From: BCD1 sp965230565
GTDB taxonomy: Bacteria > Bacteroidota > Bacteroidia > Chitinophagales > Saprospiraceae
DNA length: 64,000 nucleotides
Direction of reading: 5' to 3'
NCBI GenBank assembly: GCA_965230565.1
Contig: CBDDLH010000016.1
Location: forward strand, 434,001 to 498,000
Below are positions 8,169 through 16,839 of this stretch, one piece after another (the first letter of the stretch is position 1; every line of letters begins with the position of its first letter). The position numbers and the translations under genes were made by a program. Under the pieces are notes generated by a model. The model was not told where the DNA came from. It worked only from the letters and a program-made list of their open reading frames with translations, and did no database searches.

Positions 8169-9710
8169 TTATTCTCTAATCAATTCAAAATCAGTACGTC
8201 TGTTTTTAGCGCGACCCTCCGAAGTACTGTTAGATGCAACAGGCTTATCAGGGCCGTTACCAATAACAATAATTCTGTTGGCATCCATTCCATGCTCATT
8301 GATCAGGTAGCTGGCTACGGACTGTGCTCTTTTTTTGGATAATGTTTTATTGGAAGAAGCACTTCCTACGTTATCCGTATTACCTTCGATACGAATCCTT
8401 GCATTACCAAATGCCTTTGCGATATCAATGAATTCTTTATCGATAATATATTTGGCATTTTCATCCAATTGAAATTCCCCGGTTCTGAAACTAATACTAA
8501 CGCGTTTAGTTGCAATTGCTTCTTTTTCAGAAGCTTCCTCATCCTCCAGCTTGGTAAAAGCTTTAGACTTTTCAGCATCATGAGTTGATCCGGAGAGTGA
8601 GGCATTCTGAGTAAAATACGGATAAGCAATTTGTCGCCAGGTTGGAACAGCACTTCCTGTGAATCCTAAAGTTCTGTATTTGTTGGCCATTTGGAGATAA
8701 AGGTTTTCGCCGGTAACTCCTGTGTACAAGGTGTTCAGGCCAAAAAAGTTTTTATTGTCACCATGAGTGGTAAGTCTGACATTATCAATGGCCCCCATGG
8801 CATCCTCAACTGGTAACCCAAGTCCATCGGCAAGAATTTCTGCAGCTTTTTGTTTGGCTGCCCCGGAAGAATTGATCTCAGCAGCACCAATCATCCAACC
8901 TTCATACAATTTTTGAAGCTTATCGCGATTGGCATCAACAAAGGAACGCTTAGCAAAAAAGAAATCGGCAATGATATGGGAAGCCCCTTTACTACTTTCC
9001 AGAATAATCGATCCAGGAACACTTCTCACACATTGTATATCATCAGGGCTCCAGACTACAGCAGCATCAACCTGCTGGCTTTTAAAAGCGGCAGCAGCAT
9101 CAATAGCGCTCGCCTGAGGAACCACTTGTATATCATCGATACTCATTCCGGCAGCATCCAACAAGTATAACAGGAAGGAATGGGAAGGCGTCAATTCTGC
9201 AACCGCCACTTTTTTTCCTTTAAGGTCTGAAGCATTACGAATTCCTCTTCTAACCACAATGGCATCACCTCCTCTTGACCAATCCGCCTGCCAAAGAGCC
9301 ACCGGATCAAAATCACTTAATCCCTCAACAATAGTAGGGAAAGCATCGATGGTATACCAGTGTAAATCAATATCTCCATTTTTCCAGGCGTTCAAGGAGG
9401 CATCAACGTCATCATTGAGGACGAATTCGACTTTCAATCCATAATCATCATAAAAACGGGAAGCCTTACTGGCTTTAAAACCTTCGTTAAAATACTGCCC
9501 GCCAGCATATCCGCCCCAGGTAACCACTCCGATTTTGATCACGTCATCGTCCTTGGAATTAAAAGTCTCCGTACCTTCTTTTTTCCGAACTACCGGATCA
9601 TCTCCTCCAATAATGCCGCTATCCTGAAGATATTTCACTCCAAAAAAAGCCGCTGTAACAATAATTAGAACGATTAGTAATTTAGAAAAAGACGTTAATC
9701 GTTGAGCCAT
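8169..9710 (-). CDS. Membrane-anchored solute-binding protein fused to OmpA domain
   Basis: A 513-residue fusion. One N-terminal transmembrane helix (about 10-27) anchors the protein with the rest in the periplasm. Residues ~55-330 form a type II periplasmic binding fold of the SsuA/ThiY/NMT1 class (IKIGVVTWGGYAGG; DLKGKKVAVAELTPSHSFLLYLLDAAGM; IDAAAAFKSQQVDAAVVWSPD). Residues ~400-513 are an OmpA peptidoglycan-binding domain (IEGNTDNVGS, LSKKRAQSVASYL, GRAKNRRTDFEL). Databases name this architecture phosphate ABC transporter substrate-binding/OmpA family, but there is no permease or ATPase here and the ligand is unknown. It is the last gene of a three-gene operon behind two coiled-coil proteins, so a sensing or envelope-scaffold role is more likely than transport. 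That role is inference. Confidence 0.85.
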   Translation of the reverse strand: MAQRLTSFSKLLIVLIIVTAAFFGVKYLQDSGIIGGDDPVVRKKEGTETFNSKDDDVIKIGVVTWGGYAGGQYFNEGFKASKASRFYDDYGLKVEFVLNDDVDASLNAWKNGDIDLHWYTIDAFPTIVEGLSDFDPVALWQADWSRGGDAIVVRRGIRNASDLKGKKVAVAELTPSHSFLLYLLDAAGMSIDDIQVVPQASAIDAAAAFKSQQVDAAVVWSPDDIQCVRSVPGSIILESSKGASHIIADFFFAKRSFVDANRDKLQKLYEGWMIGAAEINSSGAAKQKAAEILADGLGLPVEDAMGAIDNVRLTTHGDNKNFFGLNTLYTGVTGENLYLQMANKYRTLGFTGSAVPTWRQIAYPYFTQNASLSGSTHDAEKSKAFTKLEDEEASEKEAIATKRVSISFRTGEFQLDENAKYIIDKEFIDIAKAFGNARIRIEGNTDNVGSASSNKTLSKKRAQSVASYLINEHGMDANRIIVIGNGPDKPVASNSTSEGRAKNRRTDFELIRE

Positions 9711-9760
9711 GTTTGTTCAGTTTAAGTTGTTTTATAATTGATGTTTCAGGAATTATCAGA

Positions 9761-10792
9761 TCATTCGAAGAAGGAATCATATTGATTACCTTCTCTTTGT
9801 TCTCTGACCACTTCTTTTACTGGTGCATTCAGATCGAGAATATCAGCATCATTATTAGCCTGCTCTAACAGGTTGGACTTGTCGTCACCGAGAATAAGGC
9901 TTACTCCTTCATTTTCCCACTTCTCAAGCATTTTCAAACCTTCTTCTTCGAAAATACCATTCTGCAAATCGACAGATTGCATGAAATTGGAAGACATTTC
10001 CATAAATTGCTCCATTTCTCCAACCTTATTGGCAACATCATCCGTAATGGCTTCCATAGCCTGATCAAACATTGCCCTGCGGTCGGGATCCCCGGATATA
10101 ATGCTCATTGCAGAGTTCATCGCATTGTGACTGGCGTGAATAGCTTTGCGCTCTTGTTCCTTTACTTCCACCTGATCTTTGATATCTTCCATCAAAATCT
10201 GAGAATTTTCATACATCTTAGTCAACACTCTGTAAAGGATCTCCATTTTCTTGTAAAGATCATCCAACTTCATATTCGACTCTCTGAGTCTTCCCGCTTT
10301 ACGGGACTTCAAGATCATCACAGCTTGTTTGTTCGAAGCTTTTGCCTTGCTTGCCAGTTCGAGATTACTATGAATCTCCTTTTTATTCTTGTGAATGATC
10401 TCATTTAATTTATGCATCTGTCCCCTGAGCATGCTGATCTGTTTGTTCATCTTGCGCAGATTGTCCTTTAGATCCTCCACATAGGATTTCAAAATACCAA
10501 TAGGATCAATCTGGACAAACAATCCTGTAACCCAGCGCATCACGCTTTTGTACATGTATCCCACCAGTGCGCGCATTTTAGGGTCAAGTACCATATAAAT
10601 AATGGCACCTAAAACAATGAGCATTCCTGCCAGGTAAAGGGTATTCTGCATCAATGCAAGAATAGCAGGCAATGGCGATTGTACAGCGAGTAAATACCCC
10701 CCGCCAATGACTAATCCTGCCAAAAATATGATGCCTGTCACACCCTCCGGGCGCTTCCAGAATGATTTAGGTTTGAGTTGCTGTGAGTTCAT
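9761..10792 (-). CDS. Membrane protein with PspA-like coiled coil
   Basis: A 343-residue protein with two N-terminal transmembrane helices (about 18-36 and 46-66) and then ~200 residues of continuous heptad-rich helix (LKDNLRKMNKQISMLRGQMHKLNEIIHKNKKE and onward). A C-terminal part (ANKVGEMEQFMEMSS to EKWENEGVSLIL) recalls the last helices of PspA/IM30. The pattern suggests a membrane-tethered, PspA/Snf7-like oligomerising coil on the cytoplasmic face; I infer this from composition, not from a firm family match. Its ATG (10792) directly abuts the stop codon of the upstream gene with no spacer, so translation is coupled. It is followed by the SBP-OmpA gene after 50 bp. An alternative is an uncharacterised coiled-coil scaffold unrelated to Psp. 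Confidence 0.75.
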   Translation of the reverse strand: MNSQQLKPKSFWKRPEGVTGIIFLAGLVIGGGYLLAVQSPLPAILALMQNTLYLAGMLIVLGAIIYMVLDPKMRALVGYMYKSVMRWVTGLFVQIDPIGILKSYVEDLKDNLRKMNKQISMLRGQMHKLNEIIHKNKKEIHSNLELASKAKASNKQAVMILKSRKAGRLRESNMKLDDLYKKMEILYRVLTKMYENSQILMEDIKDQVEVKEQERKAIHASHNAMNSAMSIISGDPDRRAMFDQAMEAITDDVANKVGEMEQFMEMSSNFMQSVDLQNGIFEEEGLKMLEKWENEGVSLILGDDKSNLLEQANNDADILDLNAPVKEVVREQREGNQYDSFFE

Positions 10793-11488
10793 TTATTTTT
10801 TTTCTTGATTCTTTTTTGCTAAATATTTTTTAATCTTCTCCACATCCTCAGCAATACGATTGGCAACGGATGCGAAAGAGGCTTCGAAATCGGCACTTGT
10901 CTGTCGTACTTTTACGGTTGCATTATGGATTTGGGTACTTAAGGCTTCCGCTTTTTTCTGGTCTGCCTGTATCTCTTTTTGAAGCTGCTGAATCCTAACA
11001 GATTTTTCCTTTACCTGTTGTTCAATTTTCTTCATCTCCTCTTCCTTGCTCCCGATCTGTTTCTTTCGCTGACCTTTAAGTGCATCCTGAAATTTATGCT
11101 CTTCCGCTTTCAAAACATTCAAATAATGATCAGCAGATTGCAGGATCTGTTCAGGAGTAACCCCCAAAGTTTCCGCCATGGCAGCCGCTGATTGAAATCG
11201 AGTGGCTTCATCCATTTGCATTTTCTCCAGAGACAATAATGAGTTCCTGAATTCCAGATAATCAAATCCGTCCAGATTGTTTTGTTCAATAGCCTTAAAA
11301 AGGATATCACGAAATTTTTTGGAAGCCGTTCCCTTAACAGGCTCAGAAGAAGGTTTTACGACAGACTTTTTCGTTCCTGTAGGCTGGGCAGCAGGCTTCT
11401 TTACAGTCCCTTTACCCTTGCTCTGAACGGACTTTTTTGAAGGAGTTTCATCCTCAACAATAAAAAGAGATTTCAAATTTTTTAACAT
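10793..11488 (-). CDS. Coiled-coil protein, first gene of the SBP-OmpA operon
   Basis: A 231-residue cytoplasmic protein. Residues 15-55 are a disordered, Lys/Pro/Ser-rich linker. Residues ~57-130 are a compact helical region (KKFRDILFKAIEQNNLDGFDYLEFRNSLL). Residues ~130-230 are a long coiled coil (EEEMKKIEQQVKEKSVRIQQLQKEI) ending in KKYLAKKNQEKK. No enzyme motif is visible and I do not recognise a characterised family. It is transcribed from a consensus promoter at 11551-11582 and its stop codon touches the next gene's ATG, so it is almost certainly made together with the PspA-like membrane protein, probably as its partner. No signal peptide is present; an outside position is unlikely. Confidence 0.75.
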   Translation of the reverse strand: MLKNLKSLFIVEDETPSKKSVQSKGKGTVKKPAAQPTGTKKSVVKPSSEPVKGTASKKFRDILFKAIEQNNLDGFDYLEFRNSLLSLEKMQMDEATRFQSAAAMAETLGVTPEQILQSADHYLNVLKAEEHKFQDALKGQRKKQIGSKEEEMKKIEQQVKEKSVRIQQLQKEIQADQKKAEALSTQIHNATVKVRQTSADFEASFASVANRIAEDVEKIKKYLAKKNQEKK

Positions 11489-11550
11489 ACAATTCGCTTG
11501 AATCCAAAAGAAAGAAAGGTTTTTTCAAACAGATTGTTTTTAACCATAGA

Positions 11551-11582
11551 CAAAAGTATCAGAATTTTCTACAAAATCCAAA
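11551..11582 (-). promoter_or_regulatory. Promoter of the coiled-coil/SBP-OmpA operon
   Basis: On the minus strand, TTTG (11582-11579), 20 nt, then TACTTTTG (11558-11551) match the Bacteroidota -33/-7 consensus exactly. The predicted start near 11545 gives a ~57-nt leader. Confidence 0.75.
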
Positions 11583-11821
11583 GTAAGACCTTCTATGATG
11601 CAAAAACGTTTAGGAAAGCACAGGCAAGAGCAGGATGTTTGGATAAATATTACATTTAGAATATGTTCTGAAAAATGGATTTTTTCCAAGACAAGAGAAA
11701 AATCGATAAATGGGAAAGGCTTTGGATCCACCTAAAGTGGAAAATGAACCCCTTGAACTGAATCCGTTATTTCCACATCACAAAAGGAAAACAAAAAACC
11801 CTCATTTTATACAATGTAAAG

Positions 11822-11829
11822 TATATTTG
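11822..11829 (+). promoter_or_regulatory. -7 element giving a near-leaderless mRNA
   Basis: TATATTTG ends only four bases before the ATG at 11834, so transcription should start at or within a base or two of the start codon. No good -33 box is visible. Confidence 0.45.
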
Positions 11830-11833
11830 TGAG

Positions 11834-12568
11834 ATGCAAAAAAATAAAACTTTTGACATAACCATTCCCGTCCTGAACGAAGAAGAAACCCTGGAGCGAA
11901 ATGTCAGGATCCTCCATGCTTTTATTCTGGAAAAATTCCCCGATACCAGCCTTTGGAAAATCATCATTGCCGACAACGGAAGTACGGATAAAACAACCGC
12001 AATAGCTAAAAAATTAGGTACTGAACTTAAGGAAGTCAAGCTAGTCAGTGTACCGGAAAGAGGCGTTGGTTTAGCATTGAATACAAGCTGGTCCCAATCT
12101 GAGGCAGACATAGTTGGATATATGGATCTAGACCTGGCCACTGATCTGCCCCATTTTATTGAAGCCTACGATGCCATTGCCAATAATGATTTTGACATTG
12201 TTTATGCAACGAGATTACATAAAAACTCTCAGGTGATCAACAGGCCATTGAAAAGAGAAATTTCATCTAGGGTTTTCAACTGGCTGGTGAAGTTTTATTT
12301 AGGCACTCATTTTTCTGATGGTCAGTGTGGTTTCAAATGGCTAAAGAGATCGGTATTTCCTCAACTCCAGGAAAACGGGGTCAGAGATAACGGATGGTTT
12401 TTTTCTACAGAGTTGATTACTGTCAGTGAATGGCTTGGATTGAGAATTTTTGAACTCCCTGTCAAATGGACAGATGATGTCAGCAGTACGAAAGTTAAAG
12501 TGATACCTCTGGCGAAGCGGTACATTAAAAATATGCAGGAATTAAAAAAGTTCAGGCATGCAAAATAA
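11834..12568 (+). CDS. Family 2 glycosyltransferase (DPM1-like)
   Basis: A 244-residue GT-A fold enzyme resembling dolichyl/polyprenyl-phosphate sugar transferases. Visible motifs are IPVLNEEETLERN (11-23), the nucleotide-binding DNGSTDKT (48-55) and the metal-binding DxD in YMDLDLATD (Asp98/Asp100), with QCGFKWLKR further on as in DPM1-like proteins. It has no membrane segment, so it is probably soluble or peripheral. It heads a three-gene cluster: the aldo/keto reductase overlaps its end by 11 bp and the FAD oxidoreductase follows 14 bp after that. The set may build or modify a lipid-linked or small glycoconjugate; donor and acceptor are unknown. The promoter sits so close that the mRNA may be leaderless. 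Confidence 0.87.
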   Translation: MQKNKTFDITIPVLNEEETLERNVRILHAFILEKFPDTSLWKIIIADNGSTDKTTAIAKKLGTELKEVKLVSVPERGVGLALNTSWSQSEADIVGYMDLDLATDLPHFIEAYDAIANNDFDIVYATRLHKNSQVINRPLKREISSRVFNWLVKFYLGTHFSDGQCGFKWLKRSVFPQLQENGVRDNGWFFSTELITVSEWLGLRIFELPVKWTDDVSSTKVKVIPLAKRYIKNMQELKKFRHAK

Positions 12569-13484
12569 GCCTTTTCCAATCCTGGGGACAGCCATGTGGG
12601 GCTGGACAATTTCCAGGGAAACATGTTTTAAATTATTAGATAATTTCTATTCCCGTGGATTCCGTCAAATCGATACGGCCACCAATTATCCCATTAATAA
12701 AGTTGCAGAAGATTTTCGAAAAGCTGAAAAGATCCTCCAGGAATGGATAAATGCCCATGATGTTTCCGACCTGGAAATCATTGTAAAAACGGGGAGCCTC
12801 AATAACTTGGGAGGACCGGAGAACAACCTTACCAAAAGTTTCCTGCTTTTGATATTGGACGAATATGAATTTCTTTTCCACGACAATTTTCACACCTTTT
12901 CCGTTCACTGGGATAACCGGGAAGATCCCAATGAAGTCAACAGTACTTTTGAAGCCTTTAAAATTGCAACGGATAATGGCCTCAAAATCGGACTTTCAGG
13001 CATTAAGCACCCTGATATATATGCTAATTTAAACGGGACTTATGGATTTAATTTCAGGATACAAATGAAACATAACCTTTTGTATTCTGATTATGATCGA
13101 TATTCCCCCTTACACGAACACGGAAAATTCCTGGCATACGGAATCAACGCCGGAGGAATTAAAATGACACCAGAAGATTATCACGCCGGCAGTTCACTAA
13201 AAGTCCGGGGAGGAGATTTGGGAATAACCAGTGATCTGGCCCCTACCCTTTTGGAAATAATAAACGGTATTGAAAATAACAGCAGTCGGGAACAGGTGAC
13301 AAATTTCAATCAATGCGCCTTAACTTATGCATGGCACCAAAAAAATATGGAAGGGATCATTCTCGGAACTTCTAAACAGGAACAGTTAAATCAATCACTT
13401 GACTTTTTGGGACAATTATCCGCTTTTGATTATTCAGACCTGTATGAGAAATTGAAAAACCTTGCTAATACTATCAATTTATAA
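12558..13484 (+). CDS. Aldo/keto reductase
   Basis: A 308-residue TIM-barrel NAD(P)H-dependent oxidoreductase. The AKR catalytic tetrad is readable as Asp39 (in RQIDTATNY), Tyr44, Lys77 (in EIIVKTGS) and His117 (in FSVHWD). The GIILGTSKQEQL segment near residue 270 corresponds to the cofactor-phosphate loop. The length is typical of the family. It begins inside the last codons of the glycosyltransferase gene, so the two are translationally linked, and it is followed by an FAD-dependent oxidoreductase. A role in converting a sugar or sugar-derived carbonyl compound in the same pathway is likely but inferred. The ATG at 12558 is supported by the MQNKPFPILGTAMWG start that fits strand 1 of the barrel. 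Confidence 0.85.
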   Translation: MQNKPFPILGTAMWGWTISRETCFKLLDNFYSRGFRQIDTATNYPINKVAEDFRKAEKILQEWINAHDVSDLEIIVKTGSLNNLGGPENNLTKSFLLLILDEYEFLFHDNFHTFSVHWDNREDPNEVNSTFEAFKIATDNGLKIGLSGIKHPDIYANLNGTYGFNFRIQMKHNLLYSDYDRYSPLHEHGKFLAYGINAGGIKMTPEDYHAGSSLKVRGGDLGITSDLAPTLLEIINGIENNSSREQVTNFNQCALTYAWHQKNMEGIILGTSKQEQLNQSLDFLGQLSAFDYSDLYEKLKNLANTINL

Positions 13485-13498
13485 ACCTTTTCAAAAAG

Positions 13499-14639
13499 AT
13501 GAATATCGAAAAATTTGATTTTGCCATCATCGGAGGGGGTATTTTCGGAATTTATGCGGCATTATTCCTTGCTGAAAAAGGCTTGCGTATATGTGTTATT
13601 GAAAAGGAAAAGGAACTGATGAAAAAAGCTTCTGTGGTTAACCAGGCAAGATTACATAGCGGCTATCACTATCCCAGGAGTGTCGCCACTGCTATCATGT
13701 CCAATGAAAATAAAGCCAGGTTTACAGAAGATCACAAGGAATTCATCCATTCTGAATTTGAAAAATATTATGCCATCGATCGGTATGGTTCTTTTACCGA
13801 TCCGCTTCAGTTTGAAAGATTTTGCAGGCATATTGATATTAAATGCGAAAGAATTCCAGACCACCCCTTATTCAATTATCATAGACTGGAAGCTCTTTAT
13901 TCGACCATTGAGTATAGTTTCGATCCTTATTTGATAGCTCAATATTATCGAGAAAAAGTTGGCGGAGTAAAAGAATATTACCATTATTACAGAAACTTTT
14001 GTTCGAAGTGCAAACAATGCCGGGGATCACTGGAATATTGAACTTCAACAATTCCAATCACAAAAAACCTCAGCAATCAAGGCAGATCAGGTTATCAATG
14101 CTACCTACTCCGGGAGTAATGCCATTAATGATTTATTCGGAATGAGCAATATTGAACTGATGCATGAAATCTCAGAAATAGCCCTGATGACTTCTCCGCA
14201 GATCAAGGATATTGGACTTACGGTTATGGACGGTCCCTTCGGATCCATAATGCCTTATGGATTCTCCGGATTATTATCCTTATCCTCTGTGGTTTACACC
14301 CATCACAAGGTATCCTACGAAAAAACACCTCATTTTAATTGCCAGGAAATCAATACATCATGTATCCCTGAATTAACTGGTAATTGTAATGATTGCCATG
14401 CCTGTCCGGATACCCACTATCCGAAAATGATCAAGCAGATGAGTCAGTATTTCAATGAAAATGTGGAATTCAACTACTTTTCTTCCTTATTCACGATTAA
14501 ATCTAAACTCATGGCTAATTATATCGATGATGGAAGGCCAACAGAAATCAGCATTTTGAATGAAAATCCGCGTTTTTATTGCATCTTTGCCGGGAAAATT
14601 AATTCCATCTATGAAATTGAAAAAGTGGTAAATTTCTAA
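13499..14639 (+). pseudogene. FAD-dependent oxidoreductase (DAO fold), frame broken once
   Basis: Two reading frames together make one ~380-residue DAO-type flavoprotein. The first (13499-14041) holds the Rossmann motif IIGGGIFGIYAALFLAEKG and the substrate-domain segment HSGYHYPRS. The frame then degenerates into an unlikely Tyr/Cys-rich string. If one A is dropped from the AAAA run at 13969-13972, the reading continues sensibly through ITIITETFVRSANNAGDHW and ADQVINATYSGSNAIN into the second frame (to 14639). That tail includes a Cys-rich patch (CHACP). The break is either a sequencing indel or a true recent mutation; it is not programmed-looking. Its neighbours suggest participation in sugar/glycoconjugate modification. 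The substrate is unknown. Confidence 0.8.
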
Positions 14640-14647
14640 TCGGGGTT

Positions 14648-14721
14648 GTGAAAAAACTCTATTTTTCTAAAACATTTTTGAAAATGAAATGTGTGCGACT
14701 TAAAAAATAGAGTTTTTTCAC
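14648..14721. repeat. 19-bp perfect inverted repeat
   Basis: The arm 14648-14666 (GTGAAAAAACTCTATTTTT) is matched exactly by its reverse complement at 14703-14721, with 36 bp between. It lies just after the oxidoreductase stop. It may be an unusual terminator or the remnant of a small palindromic mobile element. The rest of 14640-14989 holds short direct repeats at 14940-14980 and nothing else recognisable. Confidence 0.7.
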
Positions 14722-14940
14722 TTGAATGATTTTAAAAATATGAACCGTTCGGAGACTTTTTACACACCACCCGGTTTTTATAAAAACTTCTATTCTCAAA
14801 CCAAGTTTATTTTACCAAACAATCCTTAACTAAATAACCTAAGTTGAGAGGTACGTGTTTCGAGTTTGACCATTGTTAATTTTCAGTATTTCAGCAAGTG
14901 ATCCGGAAATAAAATGAGTTTAATTTTGTAATATTTTTTA

Positions 14941-14976
14941 ACCTGTAACTTGAAACCTGTAACTCGCAACTTGAAT
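14941..14976 (+). repeat. Word-like degenerate direct repeat
   Basis: ACCTGTAACTTGAA followed by ACCTGTAACTCGCAACTTG are near-copies in tandem. A related motif occurs at 29330-29358 and, inverted, at 29249-29263, suggesting a dispersed intergenic repeat family. Confidence 0.45.
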
Positions 14977-14989
14977 TAAGTAATTTAAA

Positions 14990-16246
14990 ATGAGCAAAAT
15001 TCATGTATCCTCTGAGATAGGAAACCTAAAAAGAGTTATTGTCCACCGCCCGGACCGAGGTATTGCAAGAGTCAGTCCGCGCCGGGCAGAAGAACTCTTG
15101 TTTGACGACATAGTATTCCTTCCAAAAATGCAGGAAGAACACGACATTTTCACAGATATCCTCAAAAGATTTATCGGGGAAGAAAACGTCCTTGAAACAC
15201 AGGATCTTTTAGAACAAGCCCTGGATGTTAACCAGAAACTGAAAGAGGAACTCATCGATATGGCCATCGATTATGAAGAACTTCCTTCATACACAAAAAA
15301 AACATTATTATCGTTGTCTAATAATGAACTGGCAAGGGTATTGATAACGGGTTATTATCCCAAAGAAAAACACATTCTATTCGATCCTATTCCCAACTTC
15401 ATTTTCACACGGGACATTGCCGTTACCATAAACGATCACATCATTATTACCAAAGCGTCCAAAGAGGCAAGAGCACGAGAAAACCTGCTGACGAGATTCA
15501 TTATTCATGCCCACCCTATTTTTAAAAGTATCGTTGAAGAGAACAAGGTCATTAACCTTAATACAATAGATGATTTTCCTCCATCCAGACGAAATGATAA
15601 AGTGTCAATTGAAGGTGGAGATTGCATGATTATCAATAAGGACTATTTACTTATAGGCAGTAGCGAAAGAACTACCAGGCATGCCATTGAATCCCTGGCT
15701 AAAGCACTTTTTGAAAAGGACATCGTTTCGCACGTCGCAATGATAGACGTACCAAATGAGCGATCATTCATGCACATCGATACGCTTTTCACCCAAATAA
15801 CAGAGACTGATTTTGTGGGCTACAAGCCAATCGTTGTAGATGGTCATGGATCAAACGTAGAGGTCATTCATAAATCAGGGGAAAACACTCATCATTTAAG
15901 TATAGAAGCCTTTCTGAAAGCTGAAATCAATCCAAAGGCACGAGTTATTCATGCCGGACAGGGTTTGAGCCCTTACCAGGAAAGGGAACAATGGACAGAT
16001 GGATGTAACCTGGTAGCTATTAAATCCGGAGTTGCGCTTACTTATGACCGAAATATCTGGACTGAAAAAGCCTTTAAGGAAGCTGGTTATCGGGTAGTTC
16101 ATGCTGTAGATTTGTTAAAAGCATTTGATGACGGGATTTTATTACCTGAAGAAGTCAAAAAAACCATCATCACACTTCCGTCGACAGAGTTATCCAGAGC
16201 TCGTGGAGGATCACATTGCATGACATGCCCGATTGAAAGGGATTAG
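14990..16246 (+). CDS. arcA: Arginine deiminase
   Basis: A 418-residue guanidino-group hydrolase converting L-arginine to citrulline and ammonia. Family signatures are present: the N-terminal GNLKRVIVHRP, the FTRDIAVTIND segment, EGGDCMIINKDYLLIG (the catalytic Asp/Glu region), the SFMHIDTLFT stretch with the catalytic His, and the C-terminal GGSHCMTCPIERD carrying the nucleophile Cys410. The residue before that Cys is His where many homologues have Arg. Length matches the family. No ornithine carbamoyltransferase or carbamate kinase lies nearby, so a complete ATP-yielding ADI operon is not present here. purE starts 26 bp downstream, and the two probably share a transcript. Confidence 0.92.
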   Translation: MSKIHVSSEIGNLKRVIVHRPDRGIARVSPRRAEELLFDDIVFLPKMQEEHDIFTDILKRFIGEENVLETQDLLEQALDVNQKLKEELIDMAIDYEELPSYTKKTLLSLSNNELARVLITGYYPKEKHILFDPIPNFIFTRDIAVTINDHIIITKASKEARARENLLTRFIIHAHPIFKSIVEENKVINLNTIDDFPPSRRNDKVSIEGGDCMIINKDYLLIGSSERTTRHAIESLAKALFEKDIVSHVAMIDVPNERSFMHIDTLFTQITETDFVGYKPIVVDGHGSNVEVIHKSGENTHHLSIEAFLKAEINPKARVIHAGQGLSPYQEREQWTDGCNLVAIKSGVALTYDRNIWTEKAFKEAGYRVVHAVDLLKAFDDGILLPEEVKKTIITLPSTELSRARGGSHCMTCPIERD

Positions 16247-16272
16247 AATTATTCAAAATAAAAAACAAGAAA

Positions 16273-16761
16273 ATGGTAAGTATAATAATGGGATCCGATT
16301 CTGACTGGCCGGTCATGAAGGCTGCCAAAGAAGTGTTAGCGGAACTTGAGGTTTCCTGCGAGATAAATATCGTTTCAGCCCACAGAACACCTGAATACAT
16401 GTTTGATTTTGCTAAAACTGCACATGAAAGAGGCATTAAGGTCATCATTGCAGGTGCAGGCGGGGCAGCTCATTTACCTGGCATGGTAGCCTCCTTAAGT
16501 CCTCTACCTGTTATTGGAGTTCCCGTAAAATCATCTAATTCCATTGACGGATGGGATTCCATTTTGTCTATTTTACAAATGCCTAATGGTGTTCCGGTTG
16601 CTACGGTTGCGCTCAATGCAGCTAAAAATGCGGGAATCCTTGCCGCTCAAATCATTGGAGCGCAGGATGAGGAGGTACTTGGACGCATTTTGAATTTTAA
16701 AGCAGGACTTAAAGAAAGCGTGGCAGCCAAGCGAAAAAATTTATTGGACAGGGAAGGCTAA
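16273..16761 (+). CDS. purE: N5-carboxyaminoimidazole ribonucleotide mutase
   Basis: A 162-residue PurE class I enzyme, which interconverts N5-CAIR and CAIR in de novo purine synthesis. Recognisable parts: IIMGSDSDWPVM (the substrate phosphate loop), SAHRTPEYM (containing the catalytic His), the AGAGGAAHLPGMVA loop and VIGVPVKSS. It is normal in length and probably octameric as in the family. It sits 26 bp after arcA and ends at a strong bidirectional terminator. The usual partner purK is not adjacent. The short hydrophilic tail (VAAKRKNLLDREG) is unremarkable. Start ATG 16273 gives MVSIIMGSDSD, as expected. Confidence 0.95.
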   Translation: MVSIIMGSDSDWPVMKAAKEVLAELEVSCEINIVSAHRTPEYMFDFAKTAHERGIKVIIAGAGGAAHLPGMVASLSPLPVIGVPVKSSNSIDGWDSILSILQMPNGVPVATVALNAAKNAGILAAQIIGAQDEEVLGRILNFKAGLKESVAAKRKNLLDREG

Positions 16762-16773
16762 AAAGCTACTCAA

Positions 16774-16828
16774 CAGAAATAAAAAAACCGAATTCCGTGC
16801 AAATCGAAATTCGGTTTTTTTATTTCTG
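16774..16828. terminator. Bidirectional terminator
   Basis: A perfect 21-bp stem pairs 16774-16794 with 16808-16828, containing A7 and T7 tracts. It separates purE from the convergent TSP3-OmpA gene. Confidence 0.9.
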
Positions 16829-16839
16829 AAATCCTGTAA

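Noticed and set aside
11540..11731. Minus-strand 63-codon frame upstream of the coiled-coil operon
   Set aside because: It overlaps the operon promoter and has no signal or family features.
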